From Stappia indica (GTDB lineage Bacteria; Pseudomonadota; Alphaproteobacteria; Rhizobiales; Stappiaceae), in contig NZ_MBQE01000001.1 of NCBI RefSeq assembly GCF_001696535.1, forward strand, positions 806,001 to 870,000: a DNA stretch of 64,000 nucleotides, read 5' to 3'. The notes under the pieces are model-generated. The model was given only the letters and a program-made list of their open reading frames with translations, was not told the DNA's origin and searched no databases. Of the stretch, positions 48,863 to 58,015 are shown in pieces. Both the position numbers and the translations under genes were made by a program. Position 1 is the stretch's first letter; each line of letters begins with the position of its first letter.

Positions 48863-49762
48863 TTACAGCGGCCGCGTCTTGGTCACATAGGCCTCGAAGA
48901 AGTCCGAGAATTTCGCGACCCGCATTGGCAGGCGCTCGTAGGGCGGATAGTAGAGCGTCAGCCAGATGTCCGGCGCCTGCCAGTCCGGCAACACCTGCGC
49001 GAGCCGGCCCTGCGCCAGCCCCTCCTCGACGATGAACAGCGGCAGCAAGGCGATGCCCTCGCCGTTTTCGGCAAGGCGCGCCAGCAGGTCGCCGTTGTTG
49101 CCGGCAATCGTGCCGCCGGCCCGCACCCGGCGCGTGCGCCCTTCGCGGCGCAGCTCCCAGGTCTCGGCCTGCGAGCGCTCGTCATAGGCAAGGCAGGAGT
49201 GGTCCGAAAGGTCGTCGGCTGTCTCCGGCACGCCGCGCAAGGCCAGATAGGCCGGCGATGCCACCATCACCCGGCGCACCAGGCACATCTTGCGCCAGAT
49301 CGTCGACTTGTCGCGCGGCGCCTCGGAAATGCGGATCGCAAGGTCGAAGTCGTCGGACACGATGTCGATGAAGCGGTCGGTGAGGCTGATCGACAGCGAG
49401 GCTTGCGGATACTGGCTGCGGAACCCCGCCGCCACGTCGGGAAGCACCTGCTGGCCGAGCGACATCGGCGCGTTGATGCGGATCGTGCCGGCCACGTCGC
49501 CATGCTGCTCCTGCAGGTCCTCGGTGGTGCGGCGGAACTCCTCCAGCAGCGGCGCAATGCGCGCGGCATAAACCGCGCCCGCCGAGGTCAGCGACACCTG
49601 CCGCGTGGTGCGCAGCAGCAGCTGCACGCCGAGCTGCTGCTCCAGCGCGCTCACCGCGCGCGTAACGGTCGGCGCCGTCATCGACAGCTGCCGGGCGGCG
49701 GCCACGAAACTCCTGTGCTCGGCGACCGCCAGGAAGATGCGGATGTGGTCGAGATCGATCAT
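48863..49762 (-). CDS. LysR-family regulator divergent from mhqO-like gene
   Basis: A 299-residue LysR protein. The winged helix-turn-helix occupies residues 1-60 (LDHIRIFLAVAEHRSFVAAA, APTVTRAVSALEQQLG), and the effector domain about 90-290 (GTIRINAPMSLGQQVLPDVA). Its profile resembles the CrgA/DsdC-like group that controls adjacent enzyme genes. It faces the ring-cleaving dioxygenase-like gene across 126 bp containing a GATTATT-N11-AATAATC dyad. Likely inducers are quinones or electrophiles; that is inference from the neighbours. Confidence 0.92.
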   Translation of the reverse strand: MIDLDHIRIFLAVAEHRSFVAAARQLSMTAPTVTRAVSALEQQLGVQLLLRTTRQVSLTSAGAVYAARIAPLLEEFRRTTEDLQEQHGDVAGTIRINAPMSLGQQVLPDVAAGFRSQYPQASLSISLTDRFIDIVSDDFDLAIRISEAPRDKSTIWRKMCLVRRVMVASPAYLALRGVPETADDLSDHSCLAYDERSQAETWELRREGRTRRVRAGGTIAGNNGDLLARLAENGEGIALLPLFIVEEGLAQGRLAQVLPDWQAPDIWLTLYYPPYERLPMRVAKFSDFFEAYVTKTRPL

Positions 49763-49768
49763 GCCGGT

Positions 49769-49793
49769 GATTATTACACAAAGCGCAATAATC
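49769..49793. promoter_or_regulatory. LysR T-N11-A operator between lysR and mhqO-like gene
   Basis: GATTATT (49769-49775), 11 bp, AATAATC (49787-49793): perfect 7-bp arms with the standard LysR T-N11-A geometry. It lies 6 bp upstream of the LysR ATG (so it would block its own transcription) and about 96 bp from the divergent dioxygenase-like gene. Confidence 0.6.
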
Positions 49794-49888
49794 TCAGCGA
49801 AATTAATTCCATTCTCAAAAGGCCCTGCCTGCCCCATCTTCACGTCAACGGCACACGCCGCGACGTTTCGACAGAAGGGACAAGCGCC

Positions 49889-50821
49889 ATGCTCACGCAG
49901 ATCAAGGGCCTGCATCACGTCACCTCGATGGCGGGCGATGCCCAGGAAAACAACGACTTCTTCACCCGCACGCTCGGCATGCGGCGCGTCAAGAAGACCG
50001 TCAATTTCGACGATCCGGAGGTCTACCACCTCTACTATGGCGACAAGAGCGGCACGCCGGGCTCGGTCATGACCTACTTCCCCTTCCCGCATATCGTGCA
50101 GGGCCGTCCCGGCGCCGGCGAGGTGGGCGACACCTACTTCGCGGTTCCGGCAGGCTCCCTGCCCTACTGGAAGGAGCGCCTGTCCGGCCTCGGCGTCGGC
50201 GGTCTGGAAGAGTACGAGGCTTTCGGCGAAAAGCGCCTGCGGCTCAAGGGACCAGACGGCGACGGCTTCTCGCTGGTGGAGACGACGGACGACGAACGCC
50301 TCGGCTGGAGTGCCGGCGGCGTCGGTACGGCCGAAGCGATCCAGGGCTTCCGGGGCGCAGCCTTCCGCCTGCAGGATGCCGGCGGCACGGGTGAACTGCT
50401 CCGCTTCATGAACTACCACGAGGTGGAGCGGAGCGGAAACTGGACCCGCTTCGCCATCGAGGGCGGCAACGGAGCCGATGTCATCGACATCGAGGAAGTG
50501 CCCTCCGCCGGCCATGCCCGACAAGGTGCCGGCTCGGTCCACCACATCGCCTTCGCAGTGGAGAACCGGGCGGCTCAGCTGGAGGTGCGCCAGGCGCTGC
50601 TCGACACGGGATACCAGGTCACGCCGGTGATCGACCGAGACTATTTCTGGGCGATCTACTTCCGCACCCCCGGCGGCATCCTCTTCGAGGTGGCGACCAA
50701 CGAACCCGGCTTCGACCGGGACGAGGACACTGCTCATCTCGGCGAGGCGCTGAAGCTGCCGACCCGCTACGAGCAGTTCCGCTCGCAGATCGAGGACATC
50801 CTCACCCCGATCCGGGACTGA
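49889..50821 (+). CDS. Ring-cleaving dioxygenase of the glyoxalase superfamily (MhqO-like)
   Basis: A 310-residue vicinal-oxygen-chelate protein with two glyoxalase modules. The first begins IKGLHHVTSMAGDAQENNDF and the second is marked by GSVHHIAFAVENRAAQLEVR. His and Glu metal ligands are visible at LHHVTSM, VHHIAF and ILFEVATNEPGF. It resembles MhqO/LinE-type proteins that cleave hydroquinones. It leads a unit with MhqD-like hydrolase and pirin genes, and would detoxify quinones, as in the Bacillus MhqR regulon; substrate here is inferred. Confidence 0.9.
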   Translation: MLTQIKGLHHVTSMAGDAQENNDFFTRTLGMRRVKKTVNFDDPEVYHLYYGDKSGTPGSVMTYFPFPHIVQGRPGAGEVGDTYFAVPAGSLPYWKERLSGLGVGGLEEYEAFGEKRLRLKGPDGDGFSLVETTDDERLGWSAGGVGTAEAIQGFRGAAFRLQDAGGTGELLRFMNYHEVERSGNWTRFAIEGGNGADVIDIEEVPSAGHARQGAGSVHHIAFAVENRAAQLEVRQALLDTGYQVTPVIDRDYFWAIYFRTPGGILFEVATNEPGFDRDEDTAHLGEALKLPTRYEQFRSQIEDILTPIRD

Positions 50822-50894
50822 CACTCCATGCCTTCGCACGGCTCCCAAGGGCCGTGCGGGAGGCTCCTCCCTCGGTCCATCTGGGATTTGCGTC

Positions 50895-51497
50895 ATGACC
50901 ACGGATACCTATCACGCCCTGACCACGGAGCCGGCTCCCGGCGCGCCGCTGGTCTTCGCCTTCCACGGCACCGGCGGCGACGAGCATCAGTTCGCCCGCT
51001 TCGTGGAGGAAGCCCTGCCCGGCGCCGGTCTCGTTGCCCCGCGCGGCGACGTATCGGAGCACGGAGCACTGCGCTTCTTCCGCCGCACCGGCGAAGGCGT
51101 CTACGACATGGACGACCTCGCCCGGCGCACGCAGGCGATGGCCGCCTTCGTCGAGGCCCACCGCAAGGCCCATCCGGGCCGCCCGGTCTACGGCTTCGGC
51201 TACTCCAACGGCGCCAACATCCTGGCCTCGGTCGCCTTCCTGCGACCGGACCTGTTCGACCGGGTCGCCCTGCTGCATCCGCTGATCCCGTTCGAACCGG
51301 CCCCCCAGCCTGGTCTTGCCGGCCGCAAGGTGCTGATTTCCGCCGGACAGCGGGATCCGATCTGCCCTCCGGCCGCGACCAGCGCGCTGATCGACTGGTT
51401 CAAGGCACAGGGCGCAGACGTGACGCTCGCCGTCCACGAGGGCGGGCACGAGCTCCGACAGAACGAAATCGACGCGCTGGTCAGCTTCCTGAAGTAG
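50895..51497 (+). CDS. Phospholipase/carboxylesterase-family hydrolase (MhqD-like)
   Basis: A 200-residue alpha/beta hydrolase. The oxyanion region is FAFHGTGGDE, the nucleophile is S104 in GFGYSNGANI, the Asp is in ISAGQRDPICP, and the His in VHEGGHELRQ. It matches MhqD-type hydrolases found beside MhqO. It lies 73 bp after the dioxygenase-like gene and 31 bp before pirin. Likely role is hydrolysis of a ring-cleavage product or ester, in the cytoplasm (no signal peptide). Confidence 0.88.
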   Translation: MTTDTYHALTTEPAPGAPLVFAFHGTGGDEHQFARFVEEALPGAGLVAPRGDVSEHGALRFFRRTGEGVYDMDDLARRTQAMAAFVEAHRKAHPGRPVYGFGYSNGANILASVAFLRPDLFDRVALLHPLIPFEPAPQPGLAGRKVLISAGQRDPICPPAATSALIDWFKAQGADVTLAVHEGGHELRQNEIDALVSFLK

Positions 51498-51528
51498 CCG
51501 CCAGTCCATCAGCCAAGGAGACGGTACG

Positions 51529-52245
51529 ATGGTCCTGATCCACGAGAACATGAGCCGGGGCCGCACGCAGAGCGGCTGGCTCGACGCCTGGCACACCTTC
51601 TCCTTCGGCGGCTTCCGCGACCCCACCCGCATGGGCTACGCCGCCCTGCGGGTGCTCAACGAGGACCGCGTCGTTCCCGGCGCCGGCTTTTCCGAGCACG
51701 GCCATTCCGACATGGACATCCTCACCCTGGTCCTGTCGGGCCGGCTGCGCCACACCGACACGCTCGGCAACGAGGCGGAGATCGCTGCCGGCGAACTCCA
51801 GCTCATGTCGGCGGGCAGCGGCATCCGCCATGCGGAGATGAACGCCTCCGACAGCGAGCAGGCCCATGTGCTGCAGATCTGGCTGATCCCAGACACGACG
51901 GGCGGTGCACCGACCTACCAGCAGGTCGACCTGCCGGCGGCGGAGGCGACGCGGGACTGGACCCTTCTTGCCAGCGGCAAGGAGGGAGAGGCCCCGCTCA
52001 AGCTCCTGTCCGACACAAGCGTGTCGATTGCGACACCGCTGGCGGGCGATGCCACCGCGCTTCCCGTTGCCGGCGGGCGCAGGCTCTTCCTCCACATGGT
52101 GGAAGGCATCGCCACGGTCGAGGGCGAGCGGCTTGTTGCCGGAGACGGGCTGCAGGTCGGCGAAGAGGAGATCGGCGATCTCCTCTGGCAGACCGACGGC
52201 CGCGCGCTGCTCTTCGACATGAGTGCCCGCGGCGGTGCGGCGTAA
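51529..52245 (+). CDS. Pirin-family bicupin
   Basis: A 238-residue pirin. The N-terminal domain carries the metal site in FSEHGHSDMDILTLVLSG (H-x-H) and later GSGIRHAEMNAS, with His and Glu in the pirin pattern; the C-terminal cupin has lost its metal ligands, as in other pirins. Bacterial pirins include quercetinase-like dioxygenases and redox regulators. It ends the MhqO-MhqD-pirin unit, supporting a common electrophile-response role. Confidence 0.92.
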   Translation: MVLIHENMSRGRTQSGWLDAWHTFSFGGFRDPTRMGYAALRVLNEDRVVPGAGFSEHGHSDMDILTLVLSGRLRHTDTLGNEAEIAAGELQLMSAGSGIRHAEMNASDSEQAHVLQIWLIPDTTGGAPTYQQVDLPAAEATRDWTLLASGKEGEAPLKLLSDTSVSIATPLAGDATALPVAGGRRLFLHMVEGIATVEGERLVAGDGLQVGEEEIGDLLWQTDGRALLFDMSARGGAA

Positions 52246-52422
52246 GCCGCCTGCACGAACTGCCGATCCGGGCTGCAACCGGTCCGGATCGGCTTTGCTC
52301 TTCATCGAAGAGCGTGTGTGCAGTGCAAAATTCCGTTGCCTGTCGCACGGCTGCGGAAAATACTCGTCAAGATTGGCGAAAAACCGGAATTCCTCGTCGG
52401 CCATACAGGAGGAGGTGCCGTG

Positions 52423-53322
52423 ATGACAGTTGTCGCATCGTCCCGCGATCGTCTTGGCTGCCGTGCGACCGATCTGGCCCGCGACGAGGAGGTCGCCTTG
52501 GCCGACATCACCTTCCTGCGCAAGACATCGGCGAGCGAAAGCCCGGTCAAGGTCGAGACGCCGCCGAGCGGACAAGGGCTCGTTCTCGGCATGTCGCTGG
52601 GCGAGAGCCACTGGCGTGATATCCGCATCGGCAAGGCCGCGCATCGCCATCACTTCCAGCGCAACAGCCTCTACCTGCGCGACTTCGAGATCGCCTACCG
52701 GGCAGAGCTCGGCGGACAGTTCGACTTCCTGCTGGTCGAGATCCCGTGGAACCGCTTCCTGCCTCAGGACGATACGGGGCCGCGGGTGATGCCGCGCCGC
52801 ATCGACTTCGAGACCGGCGTGACCGACCCGACCGTCACCCACCTCCTGTCGGCGATCCAGCCGATGCTCTCCGGCCAGCAGCCCCCCGACCAGCTCTTCA
52901 TCGATCAGGTCGCCGAGGCACTCGTCACCTATCTGCGGCACCGCTATGCGGCGATCCGCATCCCGGCGTGCAGGCGCGAGCGCACGCCCTCTCCGCTGAT
53001 CCGGCAGGCGCTGGAGATCCTGCGCGACTCGCTCGACGGCAATGTCTCGCTCGACGACATCGCGCGGCGCTGCAACGTCTCCCGCTCGCACTTCTATCAG
53101 GTTTTCCGTCAGGAACTGGGCTGCACGCCGCACGAATGGCTGATGCGCATGAGGGTAGAGCAGGCACGCTCGCTGCTGCGCCGTCCGGAGCTGACACTGG
53201 CCGAGATCGCCGGACGCTGCGGCTTTTCCGACCAGAGCCATTTCACCCGCAGCTTCAACCGCCGGTTCGGCATGTCGCCGGGCCGCTGGCGAACCGAATA
53301 TGGCGGCGCGGCAACCGCATAG
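52423..53322 (+). CDS. AraC-family transcriptional regulator
   Basis: A 299-residue regulator. Residues about 190-295 form the AraC DNA-binding domain with two helix-turn-helix units (SLDDIARRCNVSRSHFYQVF and TLAEIAGRCGFSDQSHFTRS, then GMSPGRWRTEYG). The first 185 residues are an AraC-type N-terminal binding domain of the AraC_binding_2 kind. AGGAGGAGG is 7 bp before the ATG at 52423. It sits between pirin and the isochorismatase-type gene on the same strand and may control either unit. Confidence 0.9.
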   Translation: MTVVASSRDRLGCRATDLARDEEVALADITFLRKTSASESPVKVETPPSGQGLVLGMSLGESHWRDIRIGKAAHRHHFQRNSLYLRDFEIAYRAELGGQFDFLLVEIPWNRFLPQDDTGPRVMPRRIDFETGVTDPTVTHLLSAIQPMLSGQQPPDQLFIDQVAEALVTYLRHRYAAIRIPACRRERTPSPLIRQALEILRDSLDGNVSLDDIARRCNVSRSHFYQVFRQELGCTPHEWLMRMRVEQARSLLRRPELTLAEIAGRCGFSDQSHFTRSFNRRFGMSPGRWRTEYGGAATA

Positions 53323-53435
53323 GTAGACTTCCGGACAATCCTTCAAGCAGCAGGCGACTGGCGTTCAAGACAGCGGAGAAGAGCGGGCACTACCCTCGGG
53401 CCATCCCAAACACTCCTTGTACGAGGACGACGACA

Positions 53436-54092
53436 ATGGCCCCGACCGCCACGCCGACCCCCGGCGACCTGCTGCTTTCCCCCACCGACCACACGCTTGT
53501 GATGATCGACTTCCAGTCGCAGATGTCCTTCGCGACCAAGTCGATCGACGCCACGCTTTTGCGCAACAACGCGGCCCTCGTCGCCAATGCAGCCGCCGGC
53601 TTCAAGGTCTCGACCATCCTCACCACCGTCGCCGAGAAGTCGTTCTCCGGTCCGATGTTCGAGGAAATCACCGACGCCTTCCCGGGCCAGGCACTGCTCG
53701 ACCGCACCTCCATGAACACCTGGGAGGATGCCGCCGTCATCGACGAGATCAACCGCATCGGCAAGTCGCGCATCGTGCTGAGCGGGTTGTGGACGAGCGT
53801 GTGCATCGTCGGACCGGCGCTCTCGGCCCTGTCGCAGGGCTTCGAGGTCTATGTCATCGCCGATGCCTGCGGCGACATCTCCGACGAAGCGCATGAGCGC
53901 GCGATGCAGCGCATGGTGCAGGCCGGCGCACGCCCGATGACCTCGCTGCAGTACATTCTCGAGCTGCAGCGCGACTGGGCCCGCACCGAAACCTACGACA
54001 TGACCACCGGCATCGCGAAGAAGTTCGGTGGCGCCTACGGCCTCGGCATCATCTACGCCAAGTCGATGTTCGGCGCCTCCGAAGGGCACTGA
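53436..54092 (+). CDS. Isochorismatase-family hydrolase (YcaC-like)
   Basis: A 218-residue cysteine hydrolase. D25 in VMIDFQSQMS and catalytic C123 in SGLWTSVCIVGPAL match the family's Asp and nucleophilic Cys, with the cis-peptide region just before C123. YcaC-like members are of unknown substrate. It is the first of a run of genes (XapX, amidohydrolase, MFS, alpha/beta hydrolase) on the same strand, separated from XapX by a strong hairpin. Confidence 0.9.
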   Translation: MAPTATPTPGDLLLSPTDHTLVMIDFQSQMSFATKSIDATLLRNNAALVANAAAGFKVSTILTTVAEKSFSGPMFEEITDAFPGQALLDRTSMNTWEDAAVIDEINRIGKSRIVLSGLWTSVCIVGPALSALSQGFEVYVIADACGDISDEAHERAMQRMVQAGARPMTSLQYILELQRDWARTETYDMTTGIAKKFGGAYGLGIIYAKSMFGASEGH

Positions 54093-54103
54093 CGGGCAAG
54101 CCC

Positions 54104-54131
54104 GGCGGGGCCGCGTCCGCGCGGTCCCGCC
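54104..54131 (+). terminator. GC-rich hairpin after the isochorismatase-family gene
   Basis: Arms GGCGGG-G-CCGCG and CGCGG-T-CCCGCC pair as 6 + 5 bp around one wobble position, with loop TCCG. No T-tract follows, so it may be a partial terminator or mRNA-protecting stem between this gene and the XapX gene 43 bp downstream. Confidence 0.45.
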
Positions 54132-54174
54132 CCGCCCGCCGCCTGCGCCGTCCCCTTTGCCGGAGCGCCCGACC

Positions 54175-54468
54175 ATGAAGATGTACCTTCTCTCGCTCGG
54201 AGCCGGGATCCTCGTCGGCATCGTCTACAGCCTGCTCAACGTCCGCTCGCCCGCGCCGCCCATCGTTGCGCTGGTCGGCCTTCTCGGCATCCTGCTCGGC
54301 GAGCAGGTGGTGCCGATGGTCCGCCACGCCCTGCGCGGTGCGCCCGTGACGCTAGGCTGGATCGCCGAGCATCGCCTTCCGCACATCTGCGGCGAGCTGC
54401 CGAGCGGCACCGATCCTCGGCAGGCCGCCGCCGCCGCCCCGCCGGACCGCGGCGACGCTGCCGGCTGA
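54175..54468 (+). CDS. XapX-domain (DUF1427) membrane protein
   Basis: A 97-residue protein. The XapX domain fills the first 45 residues with two short hydrophobic helices and the conserved core YLLSLGAGILVGIVYSLLNV and RSPAPPIVALVGLLGILLGE. The C-terminal half is hydrophilic with HICGEL and a Pro/Ala-rich end. XapX genes are often found by isochorismatase- and amidohydrolase-family genes, as here. Biochemical role unknown. Confidence 0.85.
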   Translation: MKMYLLSLGAGILVGIVYSLLNVRSPAPPIVALVGLLGILLGEQVVPMVRHALRGAPVTLGWIAEHRLPHICGELPSGTDPRQAAAAAPPDRGDAAG

Positions 54469-54503
54469 TCCCGCCTCGACACGACCTCACGCAAGGCCAT
54501 GCC

Positions 54504-56372
54504 ATGACCCCCGATCTCGTCCTCTACAACGGCCGCGTCACCACGCTCGACCGCACCCGGCCGGAAGTGTCCGCCGTGGCGATTCGCGACGGTGCGTTCA
54601 CCGCCGTCGGCGAGGATGCCGCGATCCTCGCGCTCGCCGGCCCGCAGACCCGCCGCATCGACCTGCAGCGCCGGCGGGTCCTGCCGGGGCTCATCGACAA
54701 CCACACCCACGTCGTCCGCGGCGGCCTGAACTACAACATGGAGCTGCGCTGGGACGGGGTGACCTCGCTTGCCGACGCCATGGCCATGCTGCGGGCCCAG
54801 GTCGCCATCACGCCGCCGCCGCAATGGGTCAGGGTCGTGGGCGGCTTCACCGAGCACCAGTTCGCGGAAAAGCGCCTGCCGACGCTGGACGAGATCAATG
54901 CCGCTGCGCCCGACACCCCGGTCTTCCTGCTGCATCTCTACGACCGGGCCCTGCTGAACGGGGCGGCCTTGCGTGCCGTCGGCTACGACCGCGACACGCC
55001 CAATCCGCCGGGCGGCGAGATCCAGCGCGATGCGAAGGGCAACCCGACCGGCCTACTGCTGGCCAAGCCCAATGCCGGTATCCTCTATTCGACCCTGGCG
55101 AAGGGGCCGAAGCTGCCGCCCGAATACCAGCTCAACTCCACCCGCCATTTCATGCGCGAGCTCAACCGGCTCGGCATCACCGGCGTGATCGATGCAGGCG
55201 GCGGCTTCCAGAACTATCCCGAGGATTACGAGATCATCCGCACCCTGGCCGAGGCCGGACAAATGACCGTGCGCCTTGCCTACAACCTCTTCACCCAGAA
55301 GGCCGGCGAGGAGAAGGAGGACTTCCTCGCCTGGACCCGCTCGGTGAAGTACCGCCAGGGCGACGACTATTTCCGCCACAACGGCGCCGGCGAGATGCTG
55401 GTCTTCTCCGCCGCCGATTTCGAGGACTTCCGCCAGCCCCGTCCGGACCTCGCCGACAGCATGGAGGACGAGCTGGAGGAGGTCGTGCGCATCCTCGCCG
55501 AGAACCGCTGGCCTTGGCGGCTGCACGCCACCTATGACGAGACGATCTCGCGCGCCCTCGACGTCTTCGAGAAAGTCGACCGCGACATCCCGCTCGCCGG
55601 CCTCAACTGGATGTTCGACCACGCGGAGACGATCTCGGAGCGCTCCATCGACCGGGTCGCCGCGCTCGGCGGCGGCATCGCCACCCAGCACCGCATGGCC
55701 TATCAGGGCGAGTATTTCGTCGAGCGCTACGGCGCGGCGGCTGCCGCCGCCACCCCGCCCATCGCCCGCATGCTGGAGAAGGGCGTCAACGTCTCCGCCG
55801 GCTCGGATGCGACCCGCGTCGCCTCTTACAACCCCTGGGTCTCCATCGCCTGGATGGTCACCGGCCGCACGGTCGGCGGCCTGCGTGTGACGCCGGCGGC
55901 CAACTGCCTCGACCGCGAGACCGCGCTGCGCATGTGGAGCGAGAAGGTCGCCTGGTTCAGCAACGACGAGGGCCGGCGCGGCCGCATCGCGCCGGGCTAT
56001 CTCGCCGACCTCATGGTGCCGGATCGCGACTATTTCTCGGTTCCCGAGGCCGACCTGTCGCATCTCGTCTCCGACCTGACGATGGTCGGCGGCCGCGTCG
56101 TCTGGGGCTCCGGCGACTTCGCCGCCCTCGACGACAACCCGCTGCCGCCTGCCATGCCCGACTGGTCGCCCGTGCGGCGCTACGGCGGCTTCGCGGCCTG
56201 GGCGGCGGACAAGCCGAACGCGGGTCTTGCTCGCACGGCTGCGGCCGGTTGCGGCTGCGCCAGCGCCTGTCATGTCCACGGCCATGACCACGCCCGCGCC
56301 TGGGGCGCCGCGCTGCCCGTCGGCAACCTCAAGGGTTTCTTCGGCGCGCTCGGCTGCGCCTGCTGGATGTGA
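54504..56372 (+). CDS. YtcJ-like amidohydrolase with a Cys/His-rich C-terminal tail
   Basis: A 622-residue amidohydrolase_3-type enzyme. The N-terminal beta sandwich starts LVLYNGRVTTLDRTRPEVSA; the metal motif is LIDNHTHVVRGG (H-x-H, about residues 70-75), and later RLHATYDETISR, MFDHAETISERS and SAGSDATRVAS provide His and Asp ligands. The last 45 residues, after the normal fold, form a tail with CGCASACHVHGHDHAR and GALGCACWM, unusual for the family and likely metal-binding. The next gene overlaps its stop by one base. Substrate is unknown. Confidence 0.9.
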   Translation: MTPDLVLYNGRVTTLDRTRPEVSAVAIRDGAFTAVGEDAAILALAGPQTRRIDLQRRRVLPGLIDNHTHVVRGGLNYNMELRWDGVTSLADAMAMLRAQVAITPPPQWVRVVGGFTEHQFAEKRLPTLDEINAAAPDTPVFLLHLYDRALLNGAALRAVGYDRDTPNPPGGEIQRDAKGNPTGLLLAKPNAGILYSTLAKGPKLPPEYQLNSTRHFMRELNRLGITGVIDAGGGFQNYPEDYEIIRTLAEAGQMTVRLAYNLFTQKAGEEKEDFLAWTRSVKYRQGDDYFRHNGAGEMLVFSAADFEDFRQPRPDLADSMEDELEEVVRILAENRWPWRLHATYDETISRALDVFEKVDRDIPLAGLNWMFDHAETISERSIDRVAALGGGIATQHRMAYQGEYFVERYGAAAAAATPPIARMLEKGVNVSAGSDATRVASYNPWVSIAWMVTGRTVGGLRVTPAANCLDRETALRMWSEKVAWFSNDEGRRGRIAPGYLADLMVPDRDYFSVPEADLSHLVSDLTMVGGRVVWGSGDFAALDDNPLPPAMPDWSPVRRYGGFAAWAADKPNAGLARTAAAGCGCASACHVHGHDHARAWGAALPVGNLKGFFGALGCACWM

Positions 56373-58015
56373 TGCGGATGAGCAAGCCCTCCACGCCCAC
56401 GCCCGCCGCCGCCCCCGGCGCCTTCGCGCCGCTGGCCGGGCGCGTCTTCCTGGTCCTGTGGGTCGCGACGGTCGTCGGCAATGTCGGCAGCTTCATCCGC
56501 GACACCGCCAGCGGCTGGATCGCCACCGACCTCAGCGCCTCTCCGGCAGCCATCGCCACCGTGCAGGCCGCCGCCACGCTGCCGGTTTTCCTGCTCGCCA
56601 TTCCTGCCGGCGTGCTGTCCGACATTCTCGACCGCCGCCGTTTCCTGATCGTCGTGCAGGTCTTTCTCGGTCTCGTCAGCCTCTCCCTGATGCTGCTGTC
56701 GGCCTTCGGCGCCATGTCGCTGACCGCGCTCGTCGCCCTCACCTTTCTCGGCGGCACCGGCGCGGCGCTGATGGCGCCGACCTGGCAGGCGATCGTGCCC
56801 GAGCTCGTCGAACGCCCGCAGATGAAGGTCGCCGTCGCGCTCAACTCGCTCGGCATCAACATCGCCCGCGCCATCGGTCCCGCCGCCGGCGGCCTGCTGC
56901 TCACCGCTGCCGGCACCACCATCACCTATGGTGTCGACGTGCTGAGCTACGTGCTGGTCGTTGCAGCGCTCGCCTGGTGGCCGCGAAAGGCGAAGGGCAG
57001 CGACCCGCTGGCCGAGCATTTCGGCGGCGCCTTCCGCGCCGGCCTGCGCTACGCGCGCCAGAGCCGCGAGCTGCATGTGGTGCTGCTGCGCGCCGCCGTG
57101 TTTTTCCTGTGCGCCAGCGCCGTCTGGGCCCTGCTGCCGCTGGTCACCCGCGAGCTGCTGGGCGGAGGGTCCGGCCTCTACGGCCTGTTGCTCGGCGCCG
57201 TCGGGCTCGGCGCCATCGGCGGCGCGGTGCTGCTGCCGCGCCTGCGCGCCCGGCTGGATGCCGACGGGTTGCTGCTGGCCGCCTCGCTCATCGCCGGGGC
57301 CGTCATGCTGGCGCTCGCCCTCGGCCCGCCGCAAGAGGCCGCGCTTGCCCTCCTCGCAATGCTCGGCGCTGCCTGGGTCACCGCCCTGACGACGCTGAAC
57401 GGCACGGCCCAGTCCGTCCTGCCGGACTGGGTGCGCGGGCGGGCACTTGCCGTCTATCTCACTGTTTTCAATGGTGCAATGACGCTCGGCAGCCTCGCCT
57501 GGGGCGGCGTCGCACAGCTCTTCGGCATTGCCGCGGCGCTTGTTGCGGCGGCTGTCGCGCTCGCCCTTGCAGGGGTAATCTTCCACCGGATCCGCCTGCC
57601 GCGCGGCGAAGCCGACCTCACCCCGTCGAACCACTGGCCGGAGCCCCTGGTTGCCGGCGACCTTGCCGAAAATCTCGAGGCAGACCGTGGTCCGGTGCTG
57701 ATCACCATCGCCTACCGCGTCCCGACCGAGAGCCGCCCCGCCTTCCTGGAGGCGATCCACCGGCTCTCCGGCTCGCGCCGCCGCGACGGTGCCTTCGCCT
57801 GGGGCATCACCGAGGATATCGCCGAGCCGGGCGTGCTGCTGGAATGGTTCCTCGTCTCGTCCTGGGCCGAGCACCTGCGCCAGCATCGCCGTGTCGCCGG
57901 CCACGACGCCGACCTGCAACAGGAGGTCCAGCGCTTCCACACGGGAGACGGCCCGCCGCAGGTCCGCCACTACCTGACCCTCGATCCTCCCACACCTGAA
58001 GAGGCAAGAAAATGA
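56372..58015 (+). CDS. MFS transporter (MFS_3/EntS-like) with C-terminal ABM-like domain
   Basis: A 547-residue protein. About 12 membrane helices fill residues 20-420, with the MFS loop motif [20 protein letters not shown]. The C-terminal 110 residues ([40 protein letters not shown]) resemble an antibiotic-biosynthesis-monooxygenase fold, the usual layout of the transmembrane secretion effector family PF05977. It is probably a proton-driven exporter. It overlaps the amidohydrolase stop (TGATG) and overlaps the next gene by four bases. Confidence 0.9.
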   Translation: MRMSKPSTPTPAAAPGAFAPLAGRVFLVLWVATVVGNVGSFIRDTASGWIATDLSASPAAIATVQAAATLPVFLLAIPAGVLSDILDRRRFLIVVQVFLGLVSLSLMLLSAFGAMSLTALVALTFLGGTGAALMAPTWQAIVPELVERPQMKVAVALNSLGINIARAIGPAAGGLLLTAAGTTITYGVDVLSYVLVVAALAWWPRKAKGSDPLAEHFGGAFRAGLRYARQSRELHVVLLRAAVFFLCASAVWALLPLVTRELLGGGSGLYGLLLGAVGLGAIGGAVLLPRLRARLDADGLLLAASLIAGAVMLALALGPPQEAALALLAMLGAAWVTALTTLNGTAQSVLPDWVRGRALAVYLTVFNGAMTLGSLAWGGVAQLFGIAAALVAAAVALALAGVIFHRIRLPRGEADLTPSNHWPEPLVAGDLAENLEADRGPVLITIAYRVPTESRPAFLEAIHRLSGSRRRDGAFAWGITEDIAEPGVLLEWFLVSSWAEHLRQHRRVAGHDADLQQEVQRFHTGDGPPQVRHYLTLDPPTPEEARK

